A DNA stretch of 64,000 nt from NCBI GenBank assembly GCA_030374805.1, contig JARGSG010000026.1, positions 124,001-188,000 on the forward strand. The letters are read 5' to 3'. Each line of letters begins with the position of its first letter. Position 1 is the first letter of the stretch. Positions 29,160-38,637 of the stretch are shown here, piece after piece. The translations under genes and the position numbers were made by a program. This DNA comes from Gracilaria gracilis. Taxonomy: Eukaryota > Rhodophyta > Florideophyceae > Gracilariales > Gracilariaceae. The notes below the pieces were generated by a model. It worked only from the letters and a program-made list of their open reading frames with translations, was not told the DNA's origin and did not search any database.

Positions 29160-30206
29160 TCAACGCTGATCCAGGTTTAAGTGCCCGCAGACATCGACAT
29201 TGTGTGCAAGATAGCAAAGTTTGCGGTCCCTCAACTGCTCTCGACGGTATTGAATATATCTCAAGAAAGCATCCGGCTCCTTTTTGCATCCGTCTGCTGT
29301 GCAATTGCCCAACGTTGATTCCACAAAATCAACTATGCAGCTGAGGAAGAACTGTTCATCGCGTTCGTAGTTACCATCGTTGTTGGGATACACCATCCAC
29401 GAAGAACTACCGCAGGCGGTAACGATAACGCTCTCACGCTGCAAGATTGGGACCAGTAATCGACCTGTATGGCATGCCAGTACTTCTCTCCCATCGACCA
29501 TTCTTTGTCCCATTGCCATGTGATACCTTTCTTCCACGTAGCGATCGTATATACAACCTTCACATGATGCAGGGTAAAAGCTGGTGGTCCCGTCAAAGTT
29601 GATAGGGAAATAAAACGCACATACGCCTGCATTGACGTCAAGGGCGTTGAGAAGAATCTGTATCGCGGAATCAAGCTTCCATAGATCAAGGACTGCGGCC
29701 CCTATTATGACGTCAAAACAGCCACGGTGGCTCTCCAAGTACTTCAGCGCGTCGGCAACCACAAAATTAACCGTTATGTGCTCGGATATTCGAAGCTCTT
29801 CCAAACCCCCAACTTGTTCATCGTCCTCACGACCTTGATGATGTATCCCAGAGCCATCGGTGATGGATGACGAACACAGTTGTAGAGGTATGTGATCAAG
29901 GCAGATATCACTCCCGTCAGTAAATATTTTCGATTCTATAGCCTGACGAGCACACTTGAGAAGTTCTGGTTTAATATCAAGAAGAGCGTATTGAATCGAT
30001 TTCGTCGCAGAGAACAATGATTTTCTGTCCAAGAGTCTTTGAAACATATCTCCTACGCCAGCACCCACTTCGAGAACTCGGAGAATATCATGAGAGTTGC
30101 GGGTGGCAGCATCGTGAACGTAACTTTCAAATTTATTCAACACGTTCAAGTTCAAGGCGCGATCATCGACGGTGCGCTTCGCTCGCAGATATCTTGCATA
30201 ATCCAT
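29160..30206 (-). CDS. Class I SAM-dependent methyltransferase, substrate unknown
   Basis: This 348-residue protein has motif I VLEVGAGVGDM (about 44-54), the acidic ribose-binding position after strand 2 in LLDIKP (Asp77), VVADALKYL (about 149-157) as motif II, and DVIIGAAVLDLW (about 165-176) as motif IV. A Cys-rich segment, SCEGCIYDRYVEERYH, and a long C-terminus follow. No targeting peptide is obvious. It could act on a small molecule, since no RNA- or protein-methyltransferase signature is present. Its TGA lies at 29160-29162, six bases past the stop of the convergent coiled-coil gene, so the transcripts must overlap. Confidence 0.8.
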   Translation of the reverse strand: MDYARYLRAKRTVDDRALNLNVLNKFESYVHDAATRNSHDILRVLEVGAGVGDMFQRLLDRKSLFSATKSIQYALLDIKPELLKCARQAIESKIFTDGSDICLDHIPLQLCSSSITDGSGIHHQGREDDEQVGGLEELRISEHITVNFVVADALKYLESHRGCFDVIIGAAVLDLWKLDSAIQILLNALDVNAGVCAFYFPINFDGTTSFYPASCEGCIYDRYVEERYHMAMGQRMVDGREVLACHTGRLLVPILQRESVIVTACGSSSWMVYPNNDGNYERDEQFFLSCIVDFVESTLGNCTADGCKKEPDAFLRYIQYRREQLRDRKLCYLAHNVDVCGHLNLDQR

Positions 30207-31231
30207 TTCATTGAGAGTTGTCCAGGAACCTTCAAACCATCGTCATGATTCAGCATGGTGTTGAGAGCAACTTCTTTCCAGGCCGCGTAAACATAAGTTG
30301 TTCTCCTTCGAGTTCCGGATCTGTGGCTGTACAAGAGTGGGACTTGCACCTCTGATCTCGGAGATGCGAATGAGAATTTCTGATCAGTCCTGAATGAACA
30401 AACGTGAGGGAGATGCACCTTGAAACTACTGTACCTTCACAACTCAACTGAATTTACATTGCTGTACATTGACAAGGGACAACACGTACTGTCCTTGTTC
30501 CCTGTACACCTGTACAATGTCCATAGTCCTTGTTCCCACTTCCGAGATTCGAGTCCGTGGAGAGCATTCCTCATGTGCAAAACGTACCTTTGTAACCTTA
30601 CCTTGGTTGTTACGCCACTTGATTGAACTATTGGAAGGACCGTGGAACTTGTGAGATTCAATCATATACCTTGGCAACACCGATCAGAGCCGGTCGTACA
30701 TCCCAACTTCGTGCTATTTCCTCGTTCAAGGGAGCTGCTGCCTTAAATGCTATTCAAAAGCTCTAAGAGCGCATCGCATTTTCTCTTTCTCTTTCTTCCT
30801 CTCTTCAGTGCGCTAGCTCAACTACAACGTGGCACAGAACGTTTCGGTTGAAAGAAACGTTCTCTCAGCAGAAAAGCCAACTCTAGAACTACATATTAGC
30901 GTTCCTACTGCCTTCTGGACCTCCAAGTTGAGCAAAATCTACTTTTTGGTGCGATGAATCATATGATGCGATTGTGGTTACATGAATACACACAGTACAA
31001 CGTAGTGCTCAATACGGTACTCTGTCTAAATGATACACAAATGCTTATCTACCCATGCCTAACACAACACGCCCAACGTTTTTTTCTGCTTCTTCTGCCT
31101 GGGTTTGGTCCGCTATCCACTTCTTATTGTGAAGTAGCGGGAGAACTACACTAATTGGGATACAGATTTAGCCTTCTCTTCTAGCCCCAACGTTTCACGC
31201 GCTCGGAAGGTTGAGAATAGATTTTTGAACT
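30207..31231. other. Gene-free stretch between methyltransferase and membrane protein A
   Basis: I see no gene. Near 30478-30535 the words GACAAGGACAA, TGTCCTTGTTCCC and AGTCCTTGTTCCC recur in both orientations, so this small area can fold back on itself. Short frames have no motif. Confidence 0.5.
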
Positions 31232-32641
31232 CTACAAGTACGCTTGAGGTGCACACTCCCTCCAGCTTCTAATCTCGTCGCCTCCTACGACTCCACCTTC
31301 AAATCTTTCTGTCTCAGGTAAGTCTGGTTGTACCATCCCATAGTACCCGTGTTCCCCGACCTGGTATTTCATTCGAAAAAATATTCTTTCCTCACTGGCT
31401 CGTAAAAGCGATTTGTAACGCGGAACGGGGAGCTGATCCCTGATGAAGTGAAGCAACCCCTCTTCTACATCGCTTGCAAAGACCGTCCGCACAATCACTC
31501 GAGATAGCAAAAGCAAAACAGAAGCAACAATGAGAGAGAACAAAGATGCATTCTTTTCGGTCCTTCGAAGAAAGGTGATATTCCTCTGCTCCGTGAAGTC
31601 GCTGTTCAGATCTGATTCTTTTCGCACCAACAACTGATCTGTACTCACCAACGTCAATCTCTTTCTCAAAGCAGACGTAATACTCGAAGTGATCTGATTT
31701 TTCTCAGCAGGCGTCGTCGTCGACGCATTGTCGCAAGAGATACCGACTGATGCTATCAACACTTTCCTGGAACTGAACTGATCATTCCTCTTTGCCGGAA
31801 CAGCCCCAATAACATTCGTTTCCCCACAAAATTCGGAGAATCCTTCAAGAGCAGTTTGTACAAGAAGAGCAGCAGATTCTTCTGTCATTTCTGCCTTCAC
31901 GAAAAAGTCCCCTTCCTCGGTCTGAAGGCGTGCCCAGTTCAAACCCAAAATCACGAAGCCTTGGAATATGACTCTGGTAGCTACGGAATACCCGTCGTCC
32001 ATTGTAATCTCTATTCCAGTGACATTCTGTTCTTCGTCTTCAGGAAGACCTGGGCTTTCGCACAGTCGAAATGATGATTCCAGTACATCGCTGCTTCGCT
32101 CCTCAAACGAGACTGTGTCACAAAATGAAAGATAAGGCGTTGTTTCGAGCGCATTGGCAGTGTCACTCACGCCAAAACCCACAGCTCCAAATCCAGCTTT
32201 GTCAAAGTCTAAAGCATTTGTTCTAGACAGTGCAAGAGCGAGAAGAACAATATCGATTAGAGGCGTCGCAATTAGTAGAAGAAGAACGACAAATGCTGTC
32301 CTGGTTTTAACGCGTTCTGGGTTCCGGGATATGGTAGTCTCTTGCGGAATATCACGACCGTAATAAAGTCGTGTGATCCAATCTTTCCGGATAAGACTGT
32401 TCAAGATGGCGAGCGGCGAAGAAAGATATCTTGTGAGAACCACAATTGCCAGATGTTTCAGTTTTGCTTCGTGCCGCTTCTTCAAGCCCAACACGACATC
32501 GAAAAGTATAGCAGCCATTTGGTACGAGATTAATGTGGTTAGCACTGAAGTTACAAATGAACTCAATGATGGTTGGGAGATTTCGAAGGACTGCCATGGT
32601 GCTTCGATTGATGAATAATAAAGTTTGTTGTTACGTATCAT
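31232..32641 (-). CDS. Membrane protein A: three-TM protein of an unrecognised family, related to protein B
   Basis: This 469-residue protein has hydrophobic segments at about 30-52, 115-138 and 367-388. The segment between TM2 and TM3 (about 140-365) is a large, probably extracytoplasmic domain with N-glycosylation sequons (NVT, NAS, NIT) and six or so cysteines. It starts with FGAVGFGVSD. TM3 is followed by VRTVFASDVEEGLLHFIRDQ and a cytoplasmic tail. The same order of landmarks appears in protein B at 34.3 kb (FGGMSMGLSN; VRTLVKFFLYVEGPLALEMI), so the two are distant paralogues. I know no family with this pattern and propose no function. It is divergent from protein B across 1.6 kb. Confidence 0.78.
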   Translation of the reverse strand: MIRNNKLYYSSIEAPWQSFEISQPSLSSFVTSVLTTLISYQMAAILFDVVLGLKKRHEAKLKHLAIVVLTRYLSSPLAILNSLIRKDWITRLYYGRDIPQETTISRNPERVKTRTAFVVLLLLIATPLIDIVLLALALSRTNALDFDKAGFGAVGFGVSDTANALETTPYLSFCDTVSFEERSSDVLESSFRLCESPGLPEDEEQNVTGIEITMDDGYSVATRVIFQGFVILGLNWARLQTEEGDFFVKAEMTEESAALLVQTALEGFSEFCGETNVIGAVPAKRNDQFSSRKVLIASVGISCDNASTTTPAEKNQITSSITSALRKRLTLVSTDQLLVRKESDLNSDFTEQRNITFLRRTEKNASLFSLIVASVLLLLSRVIVRTVFASDVEEGLLHFIRDQLPVPRYKSLLRASEERIFFRMKYQVGEHGYYGMVQPDLPETERFEGGVVGGDEIRSWRECAPQAYL

Positions 32642-34280
32642 AATGTGTGTGGAGAGCAGATTGGTGAGTACAGTGCTTTCCTACCAACAGATACAGGGTA
32701 GAGGCATGGCTTTCTAGCACGGGAGTCTGGCTTTCTCAGTCACTTCAGCTTAACCTTTTAAATCTAAAGGTTGGAGCATCAAGCACATACGACGAGCGAA
32801 ACTTGTGCAAAGGAGTTCAAAAGGAAAATGGTAACCTTTACCCTTGGTACGTCACCATGCTGCGCGCGTGGTGCATCATGATGAGGAATCGCAAAACTGG
32901 TGAGCGTCAAGGGTTATCTACCGAGGGTAGTAGATAATATCTAGATGTAGAAAATGATTTCAGTAGCGGAGGACGGCAGCAAGAGGCCCCCAGACGTCCA
33001 CTAATTCTATGGGTGTGGTGTGAGATACTTGAGATATCTGCAGTATCTACCTTTGTAGCGGCTGAACAAATCAGAGGAAAAACGATTACTGTACGACAAA
33101 AATTAGTCGACTTGTGTTGCTTATTATGCTCAAAGGATACATGGCTGAGCTGAGCCTCGAAGTTTAAATGGGACTCTTGCAGCCTTAGCTACTACATATA
33201 CGTATCTACATACTTCTGTTGGGTTTCATGGAAATAAGGACACAAGTTGCTTACATTTCGAATATCGTTTGGAAAATATCGAAACGCTATGCATTCATGG
33301 TCAGGAAGCGTCGAGTGCAAACCTTTGTGTTCGCCGAAATCCACAGCCTAGCCCAACGTTTACCCTTGGAAACGTAATCGAATGGATGGTCATTTCTACA
33401 GCATGAAGGTGGGGGAGCCATTGCCGAAGCCTTGGAAAATCCGCCTGCTGATAGAGCACAGTTGGTAAGAGGGTTGAGAGAGTTAGCTGTCTACCTTCAC
33501 CTGTGCCCCACGGTTCTAAAGCGCGATGAAGCGCACCAACCAGCATATGCGTTCATCCAAGTCGACAATAGGAATGTCCAGTCAGTGTTTGCAAAGAATC
33601 GAGCAATGGAATGCTCAATAACTTGGGAGAGCGATGACTCGTTCACTTGTTCGCTCTAGAACAGCTTCGCCAACTGAACATCAGCATTAGACTTTAAAGA
33701 AGATTTCTTCTTCTTCTTCTCTAACAACCTTCGTAACTTTTGTCCGGGTAGCGTTTACTATTAATACCTTCGCATGAGAGAATAAAGATATAAAAAGATA
33801 TCGAGTTATAGATAGCTTTCTTCATACAGTACGTCAGCGCAGCAACATGGTGTCAACAATTTTAATCGTTGACACCATGTTGCTGATATTCGCACCTAAC
33901 AAATGTATCGGCCAACCTGGTTGGACAGTAACTTACGCAAAATTTTAAAGGTTTAAACAACACCTTCCAATCGACGGGCTAGCTAGCTAAGATTGATATA
34001 CTTATAGATAGAACGCCCTTCACTCTGAGCCTCAGAGCCTCTGAGGTGCAAAACAGGAATACGTGGAGAGCTGACAACAATGACCAGTTAGCTTGTAACA
34101 CTGACTCGACCCTTATTGCCTTTCGGGGTGGTCTTTCAAACCTCTATTCTTCTCCTTCCGATGTTCAATCTTTCTTAAATAGTTTTTGAACATGGGAGTG
34201 AATAGTTCCCTGTTCAAAGAGCATCTCATTGCAATTTCTTGGATCTATCATCATTGATACAGTTTCGTTCTTCCTCAAAT
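32642..34280. other. Divergent spacer between membrane proteins A and B
   Basis: It contains a CTACC-GAG-GGTAG palindrome at 32918-32930 preceded by AAGGGTTAT, an 18-bp perfect hairpin at 33840-33885 (listed separately), a (CTT)n run near 33701-33720, and CCTCAGAG-C-CTCTGAGG near 34042-34058. Open frames near 33.3-33.66 kb on both strands have no motif. Confidence 0.55.
33840..33885. repeat. Perfect inverted repeat, 18-bp arms with 10-nt loop
   Basis: CAGCAACATGGTGTCAAC at 33840-33857 is the exact reverse complement of 33868-33885, around AATTTTAATC. It lies midway between the divergent A and B genes. Confidence 0.95.
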
Positions 34281-35609
34281 ATGCTTCGTGATGGTTTCGT
34301 CACGTATGATGGAGCTGCAACTCGGCTGCGAAATTGGCGCCCCGAAAGTCCCTTGCTGTATGAGCTGTTGTTCGCCGTTTCCATGATGTGCCTCGTATAT
34401 CAAGTCACCAAACTGGTCTTGGAGATTAGCCTTGGGCAGAAGCGTCGAGGAGAGATGCAAGTGTCAGATTTCTACATATACACTGTTGTATCCTCCGTCT
34501 CGTTTTCTGCGCTATTGCCCAGTTTTCGGAGCAGAAGGCCCTCGGCAACTAAACGGAAAGGGCCTCTGGCAAACACCCGAACTCTAGCCAAATCTGGTAT
34601 CATCAATTATCTCAAATACGTTATCCTTTTACTGGCCGTACCAGGGGTGCAAATCCTGGGAACCTTTCTCAGTATAGAGACCGAAAGGGTTTTGAGCTTT
34701 AAGGATGTAAGCTTTGGAGGAATGAGCATGGGATTAAGTAACGGGGAAGATACGGTGCGCTTGAAAGGGAAATCGGAGTGTGTCAGAGCAGAAACTAAGC
34801 TGGAAGTCGACGAGACGGGTGTGACAGACTTCTTTCGATGCTACGCCCAGCATCCCATTGCTTTTGACAACGAAGAAATGTTTGAGAATAACAATACATT
34901 CATCGCCATAGTGAGGTCGAGCGCTGTTGATATCGGGGTGACAATTGTTGTCCCTAAGAAGAGATGGATTTCGATTTTGAATCTGGATATATATGACAGG
35001 AACCAATCATACAGTCTAAGAAATACTTTGACGCCTTCTCAAAGAGCTGAAATCTTGGATAGAGGTGTTCAAGAAATGATAAAACCATGCTCGTCACCTG
35101 TAGTTACTAAGGACGTTAACGTTGGTTGGGTAATACCTCCTGACGCGCCTGGCCAAGAGACTCTATCAGCGTCAATCGAATGTGTCTCGTTTGACGCAGA
35201 CTTTGTTGCTGAAGTTGGGAACAGGATGCTGGACAATGTTACTTTCGTAGCTGCAGATCGATTTGATATCGCTGACAGTTCAGTCCTTCCGATTATATTC
35301 AGATCTGCAGACGACATTGCTTTCTTTCGGAGACGTCGCAGTAATGCTCTACTTGTGCCTACGATAATTGCCGTTTTCGTGGTTTTGGTTGTTAGAACGC
35401 TAGTCAAGTTCTTCCTCTATGTTGAGGGTCCGCTCGCATTGGAAATGATCCTTAAGGATCGATTTAGTCTCAATTGTTGTGATTCCATGCTTCAGTTGGA
35501 GCAAACTGTATACTATACGGACGACAACGACTCATCAGATGCGAAGCAGAGTGCGTCATCGATACTCACCGATGGTGATGAATCATCGTTAACAGATTTG
35601 GACAAATGA
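34281..35609 (+). CDS. Membrane protein B: three-TM protein of an unrecognised family, related to protein A
   Basis: The first ATG in frame (34281) gives 442 residues. Hydrophobic segments lie at about 24-48, 107-131 and 356-376. The loop between TM2 and TM3 is about 225 residues with sequons (NNT, NQS, NVT) and cysteines near FRC, KPC and IEC. Landmarks shared in order with protein A are a polybasic stretch before TM2, a Gly/Ser-rich FGGMSMGLSN right after it, an acid-rich segment ending in F-R-C, and V-R-T-L after TM3 leading to VEGPLALEMILKDRF. The tail is Asp/Ser-rich. No known domain is recognised. Protein B is preceded by a (non-ATG) extension of the frame that lacks a start codon. Confidence 0.78.
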   Translation: MLRDGFVTYDGAATRLRNWRPESPLLYELLFAVSMMCLVYQVTKLVLEISLGQKRRGEMQVSDFYIYTVVSSVSFSALLPSFRSRRPSATKRKGPLANTRTLAKSGIINYLKYVILLLAVPGVQILGTFLSIETERVLSFKDVSFGGMSMGLSNGEDTVRLKGKSECVRAETKLEVDETGVTDFFRCYAQHPIAFDNEEMFENNNTFIAIVRSSAVDIGVTIVVPKKRWISILNLDIYDRNQSYSLRNTLTPSQRAEILDRGVQEMIKPCSSPVVTKDVNVGWVIPPDAPGQETLSASIECVSFDADFVAEVGNRMLDNVTFVAADRFDIADSSVLPIIFRSADDIAFFRRRRSNALLVPTIIAVFVVLVVRTLVKFFLYVEGPLALEMILKDRFSLNCCDSMLQLEQTVYYTDDNDSSDAKQSASSILTDGDESSLTDLDK

Positions 35610-35636
35610 CTCACAATAACCATTACCTAACCATTC

Positions 35637-35674
<38 letters not shown>

Positions 35675-36997
35675 ACAATTGCATACATCTGGGGTATATT
35701 TAGCTACTTTTCCTTCTTCATTACGGTCTGTATTTGGCTATAGATCACGTTACGGAGCCTTTGTGGTCTATGGCAACCGCTCTCTACGATTTACCTTACA
35801 TTTCCCAATACTGCACTCGAAGGGGAGGGGCGAACTAACTCATTTTGTCGTAGTACACGCAGTCCCGTATCATCCAAGAGAGATTTTGACAGTTTCAGTT
35901 TGAAGTCGAAACAATTTTTCCACATGAAAGCTCGCTTATTGTTGTCAAACGTTATGTCGTTGGCAGCGAGGACCATACTGAAACAAGTTCTTTCTTATTG
36001 TGGTCCTATTCCGAGACTAAGGTAGAGCTACTGATCAAAGTACTGGCACTCTGTAGTTCTTGCCCCTTTTTTTTGCGAAAGGCAGATCTTTGTGGGTTCT
36101 TGTTTTGTGAAGCAAATCAAAGAGCGAATGCATCCAATTACAAACTGCGCGAAAAGTTACTTCATTCAGAACACATTCATTCAACTCGCATGACCACCCT
36201 ACCTGCAACCGATACCGAACATCAGCAACAACCTAACATGGTGGTGCTAAAAAGTTTAGCATCATTCAAGTGCTGACATGTTCCAAGCACATCCCCTCTT
36301 CCTCTTCGTATATTTCCTCATTTGCTTTATACGTTTTGACCCAGCAATACTGACTGAAAACGAAAACGAAGTCCCGAGTTCCCAACTTGGGAGTTGCTGG
36401 GAATATTTGAGTTTACCTTCATGTGTAATCGGGCCTTGAGGACATACAAATTTTGAGATCATAAGTCAGAACCACGAGGCGCAACGAGACTAAGTTTGAG
36501 CCTCATCCATGATGGGTTTCTTTGAGTGCAAGATCAATGTGCATATGGTCACGGGGTTTGCCACGGTCTCTGCGTCCGCTCACTACCGTGTTCTCTACCA
36601 ACGGTAGCAGTTACAACAGAGGACTCTATCACGACCGGAGTTGCAGGTTCTCACATCGCATGAAATGATCTTTCACGACGACAGCGATTCGCGTGATCGT
36701 CGTGTCGAGTCGCAGGCTGGAACTCCCATTTGGTCAGTTCGGGATCAGGGCGGAGCGCGTTCAGCCAGCCTGGGAGTTGTGTCAGGCTCTGACAGTCAGG
36801 GCGTCAGGAGATATGATACACGTGTGCGATCTGTTTACAGCTTCCCGTGCGCCTGACAAGCACTGACATGCTCATCGATCTTTCGTCGAGCCTGGACGAC
36901 GACGACGGATTGGAGAAGTTGTAGCGAATGCAACCCCCACCGCAGCGACAAATCGCCCACGTGCTCTTATCGCACCGTCGCGACGTTCAATTGAAAG
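35610..36997. other. Gene-free stretch between membrane protein B and G-patch gene
   Basis: A (GA)n microsatellite lies at 35641-35672 and CTACC-AAC-GGTAG at 36595-36607. I see no gene. Confidence 0.5.
35641..35672 (+). repeat. (GA)16 dinucleotide microsatellite
   Basis: An uninterrupted GA run lies just 32 bp after the stop codon of protein B, likely within its 3' UTR. Confidence 0.95.
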
Positions 36998-37504
36998 ATG
37001 GGGAGAATCGGTGGCATTGGAGCGAAGATGCTCGCGAAAATGGGATGGAAGGAAGGGACGGGGTTGGGTCGCAACAGGGACGGCATGGTGGATGCGCTCA
37101 TGCATAAACGACGGCCGCAAGCGCTCGGAATCGGCGCCGAGAAACGGCCGTTTCAGGATGCGTGGTGGGACAAAATGCTGGAAAGCGCATATGGAACGCC
37201 TGCCACAAAGGTGGATGACGATGCTCTTTTCAAAGCGAGTGGTGGGCGAAGATGTCGTGCGCATGGAACGGCCAAATTGGCGCGGCTGCAGGCGCACGAC
37301 CAGGCAAGCTCAGGAGATGGTAAAGAAAGCGAGCCAGAAGAGAGAAAAGTGTCAAACAGCGAGAAGAAGCTACGGCGTGAGCAGAAGAAGGAGCGCAAGC
37401 TGAAGAAGAAAAGAAAAGAGTTAAAGCTTGCAGAAATGGGAATCACAAAGAAACGGAAAAAGAGCAGGAAGAGCGCAGACGTGACGGAAGGCGAGAATGG
37501 TTAA
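36998..37504 (+). CDS. G-patch protein, GPATCH4/PINX1-like (nucleolar)
   Basis: This 168-residue protein opens with a G-patch at about 6-50: GIGAKMLAKMGWKEGTGLGR, then NRDGMVDAL. It continues ALGIGAEKRPFQDAWWDKM, resembling the segment after the G-patch in GPATCH4 and PINX1. The second half is a Lys/Arg/Glu-rich helix ending KKRKKSRK, a typical nucleolar signal. G-patch proteins of this kind activate DEAH helicases such as DHX15/Prp43 in pre-rRNA processing. Whether it is PINX1 (telomerase/nucleolar) or GPATCH4 cannot be settled by eye. The WW in the post-patch region favours GPATCH4. It is convergent with the next small gene. Confidence 0.82.
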   Translation: MGRIGGIGAKMLAKMGWKEGTGLGRNRDGMVDALMHKRRPQALGIGAEKRPFQDAWWDKMLESAYGTPATKVDDDALFKASGGRRCRAHGTAKLARLQAHDQASSGDGKESEPEERKVSNSEKKLRREQKKERKLKKKRKELKLAEMGITKKRKKSRKSADVTEGENG

Positions 37505-37639
37505 GCGCTGTTGCAGTTGATTTTTGTGGACAAACTGGAAGGCTAGTTTACAAATCTATTCTAAGAAGTTGAACACGAGAGTAATCATTTCAGAAAGCTG
37601 AATCTGTACAAACAAGAGCAAAACAACGAGTAGGAAAAG

Positions 37640-38125
37640 CTAACGCGTTCCATAAACGTCGCGGATTGTCTGCCGAATGGCTTGGGTAGAAATGTGTCGC
37701 TTGTCGATAGAACCAGTTGTGTTAGCTCGATCGGCTCTTCCTTTTGCCTTGCGCTGCGCTACCAAACGAAGCTGACTAACCGAGGTGAGTTGCAAGAGTC
37801 TCATCTGCAGCATGAGGTCGCCAGGCGGTTTGAACAGAGTGTCTGTGGGCACAGGCAGTTGTTCGTGCGACGTTGAATTAGATTGGACGCACGGCAGTTC
37901 TTGAGCGCTACATTGGCGGGCTGAGGAAGGAATGCTGCAGAGTGAGATGCGGTCCAGGGCAGACATGGTGGAGAGCGTATGTCTCGAGCTGGAAGTGGAC
38001 TGCGGCGTGAGGCGCGAACGACGACAAGACGGTGCGGAATTGGCGTCGGTGGAGGTATCATTGAGCCAGATATTGTTGAACCACGGAATGGCCACCGTGG
38101 ACGAATCGGTGTGCGGAAGCGACAT
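37640..38125 (-). CDS. Hypothetical 161-residue protein with a basic C-terminal helical segment
   Basis: The first ATG is at 38125. The N-terminal 90 residues are Ser/Thr/Cys-rich and probably disordered. From about 96 to 161 the sequence looks folded: DLMLQMRLLQLTSVSQLRLVA, then basic RKAKGRADRANTTGS, then STQAIRQTIRDVYG. Helix-loop-helix spacing and a final Gln-Ala-x-x-x-x-x-x-D-V-Y recall the end of small histone-fold proteins such as CENP-W, but this is only an impression. It is convergent with the G-patch gene, 135 bp apart, and upstream lies a triple TATAAAG repeat. It could be a chance frame in GC-rich DNA. Confidence 0.4.
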   Translation of the reverse strand: MSLPHTDSSTVAIPWFNNIWLNDTSTDANSAPSCRRSRLTPQSTSSSRHTLSTMSALDRISLCSIPSSARQCSAQELPCVQSNSTSHEQLPVPTDTLFKPPGDLMLQMRLLQLTSVSQLRLVAQRKAKGRADRANTTGSIDKRHISTQAIRQTIRDVYGTR

Positions 38126-38165
38126 GACAAACACAAGGCCGTGCACAAGGAACGCGACGACAGGG

Positions 38166-38216
38166 GGCGCTATAAAGGCAGCGGCGCTATAAAGACAGCG
38201 GCGCTATAAAGGCAGC
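38166..38216 (+). repeat. Three 17-bp tandem units, each with a TATAAAG
   Basis: Units GGCGCTATAAAGGCAGC at 38166-38182, 38183-38199 (one G-to-A change) and 38200-38216 follow without gaps. Each contains a TATA-box-like TATAAAG on the plus strand, 41 bp or more upstream of the minus-strand 161-residue frame. Confidence 0.92.
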
Positions 38217-38401
38217 GGCGCGACACACGCGAAGCGGGCGCGGACAGAGATATAGCACAACGACGGCGTGGAAGACGGCGCGACTGGGGCGCCCAAGGAG
38301 GGCAGGGCAGCGATGCGAAGCAACGTCGTGGGGCGCGCGTGGTATACCGCTGGCATCTACCGGTAGGTGGCACCCAAAAGCAGCACTGCCGCCGCGCGCA
38401 C

Positions 38402-38413
38402 AGCAGCAGCAGC

Positions 38414-38444
<31 letters not shown>

Positions 38445-38446
38445 CC
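38402..38446 (+). repeat. Trinucleotide repeat (CAG/CGG)n
   Basis: Four AGC units followed by about seven GGC units, one AGC and further GGC units form an impure microsatellite 3' of the membrane-protein gene at 38638. Confidence 0.85.
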
Positions 38447-38637
38447 ACCACGGCCCACGCGCGGCTGTGTGCGGCGCTTGCGCTTTTTTTGGCGAGCGCG
38501 TTCTGCGCTGCGCAGTGCGCAGAGCGCACTACGTGGCAGCGCGGCCGCGCGCAGCAGCGCGCACTGACGGGCGCGGCGCGTTGGCGTCGCGTTCAAGTCC
38601 CCCACACTCTGGACCCAGCGCCACAGGCGCTCAGACT

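Larger units (their letters stand above)
38126..38637. other. GC-rich spacer with repeats
   Basis: It contains the 17-bp triple repeat (38166-38216), CTACCGGTAG at 38357-38366 and a CAG/CGG trinucleotide run near 38402-38446. Long frames here arise from the lack of stops in GC-rich DNA and show no motif. Confidence 0.5.

Noticed and set aside
33301..33659. Frames of 81 and 75 codons between membrane proteins A and B
   Set aside because: They overlap on opposite strands and match no family I recognise.
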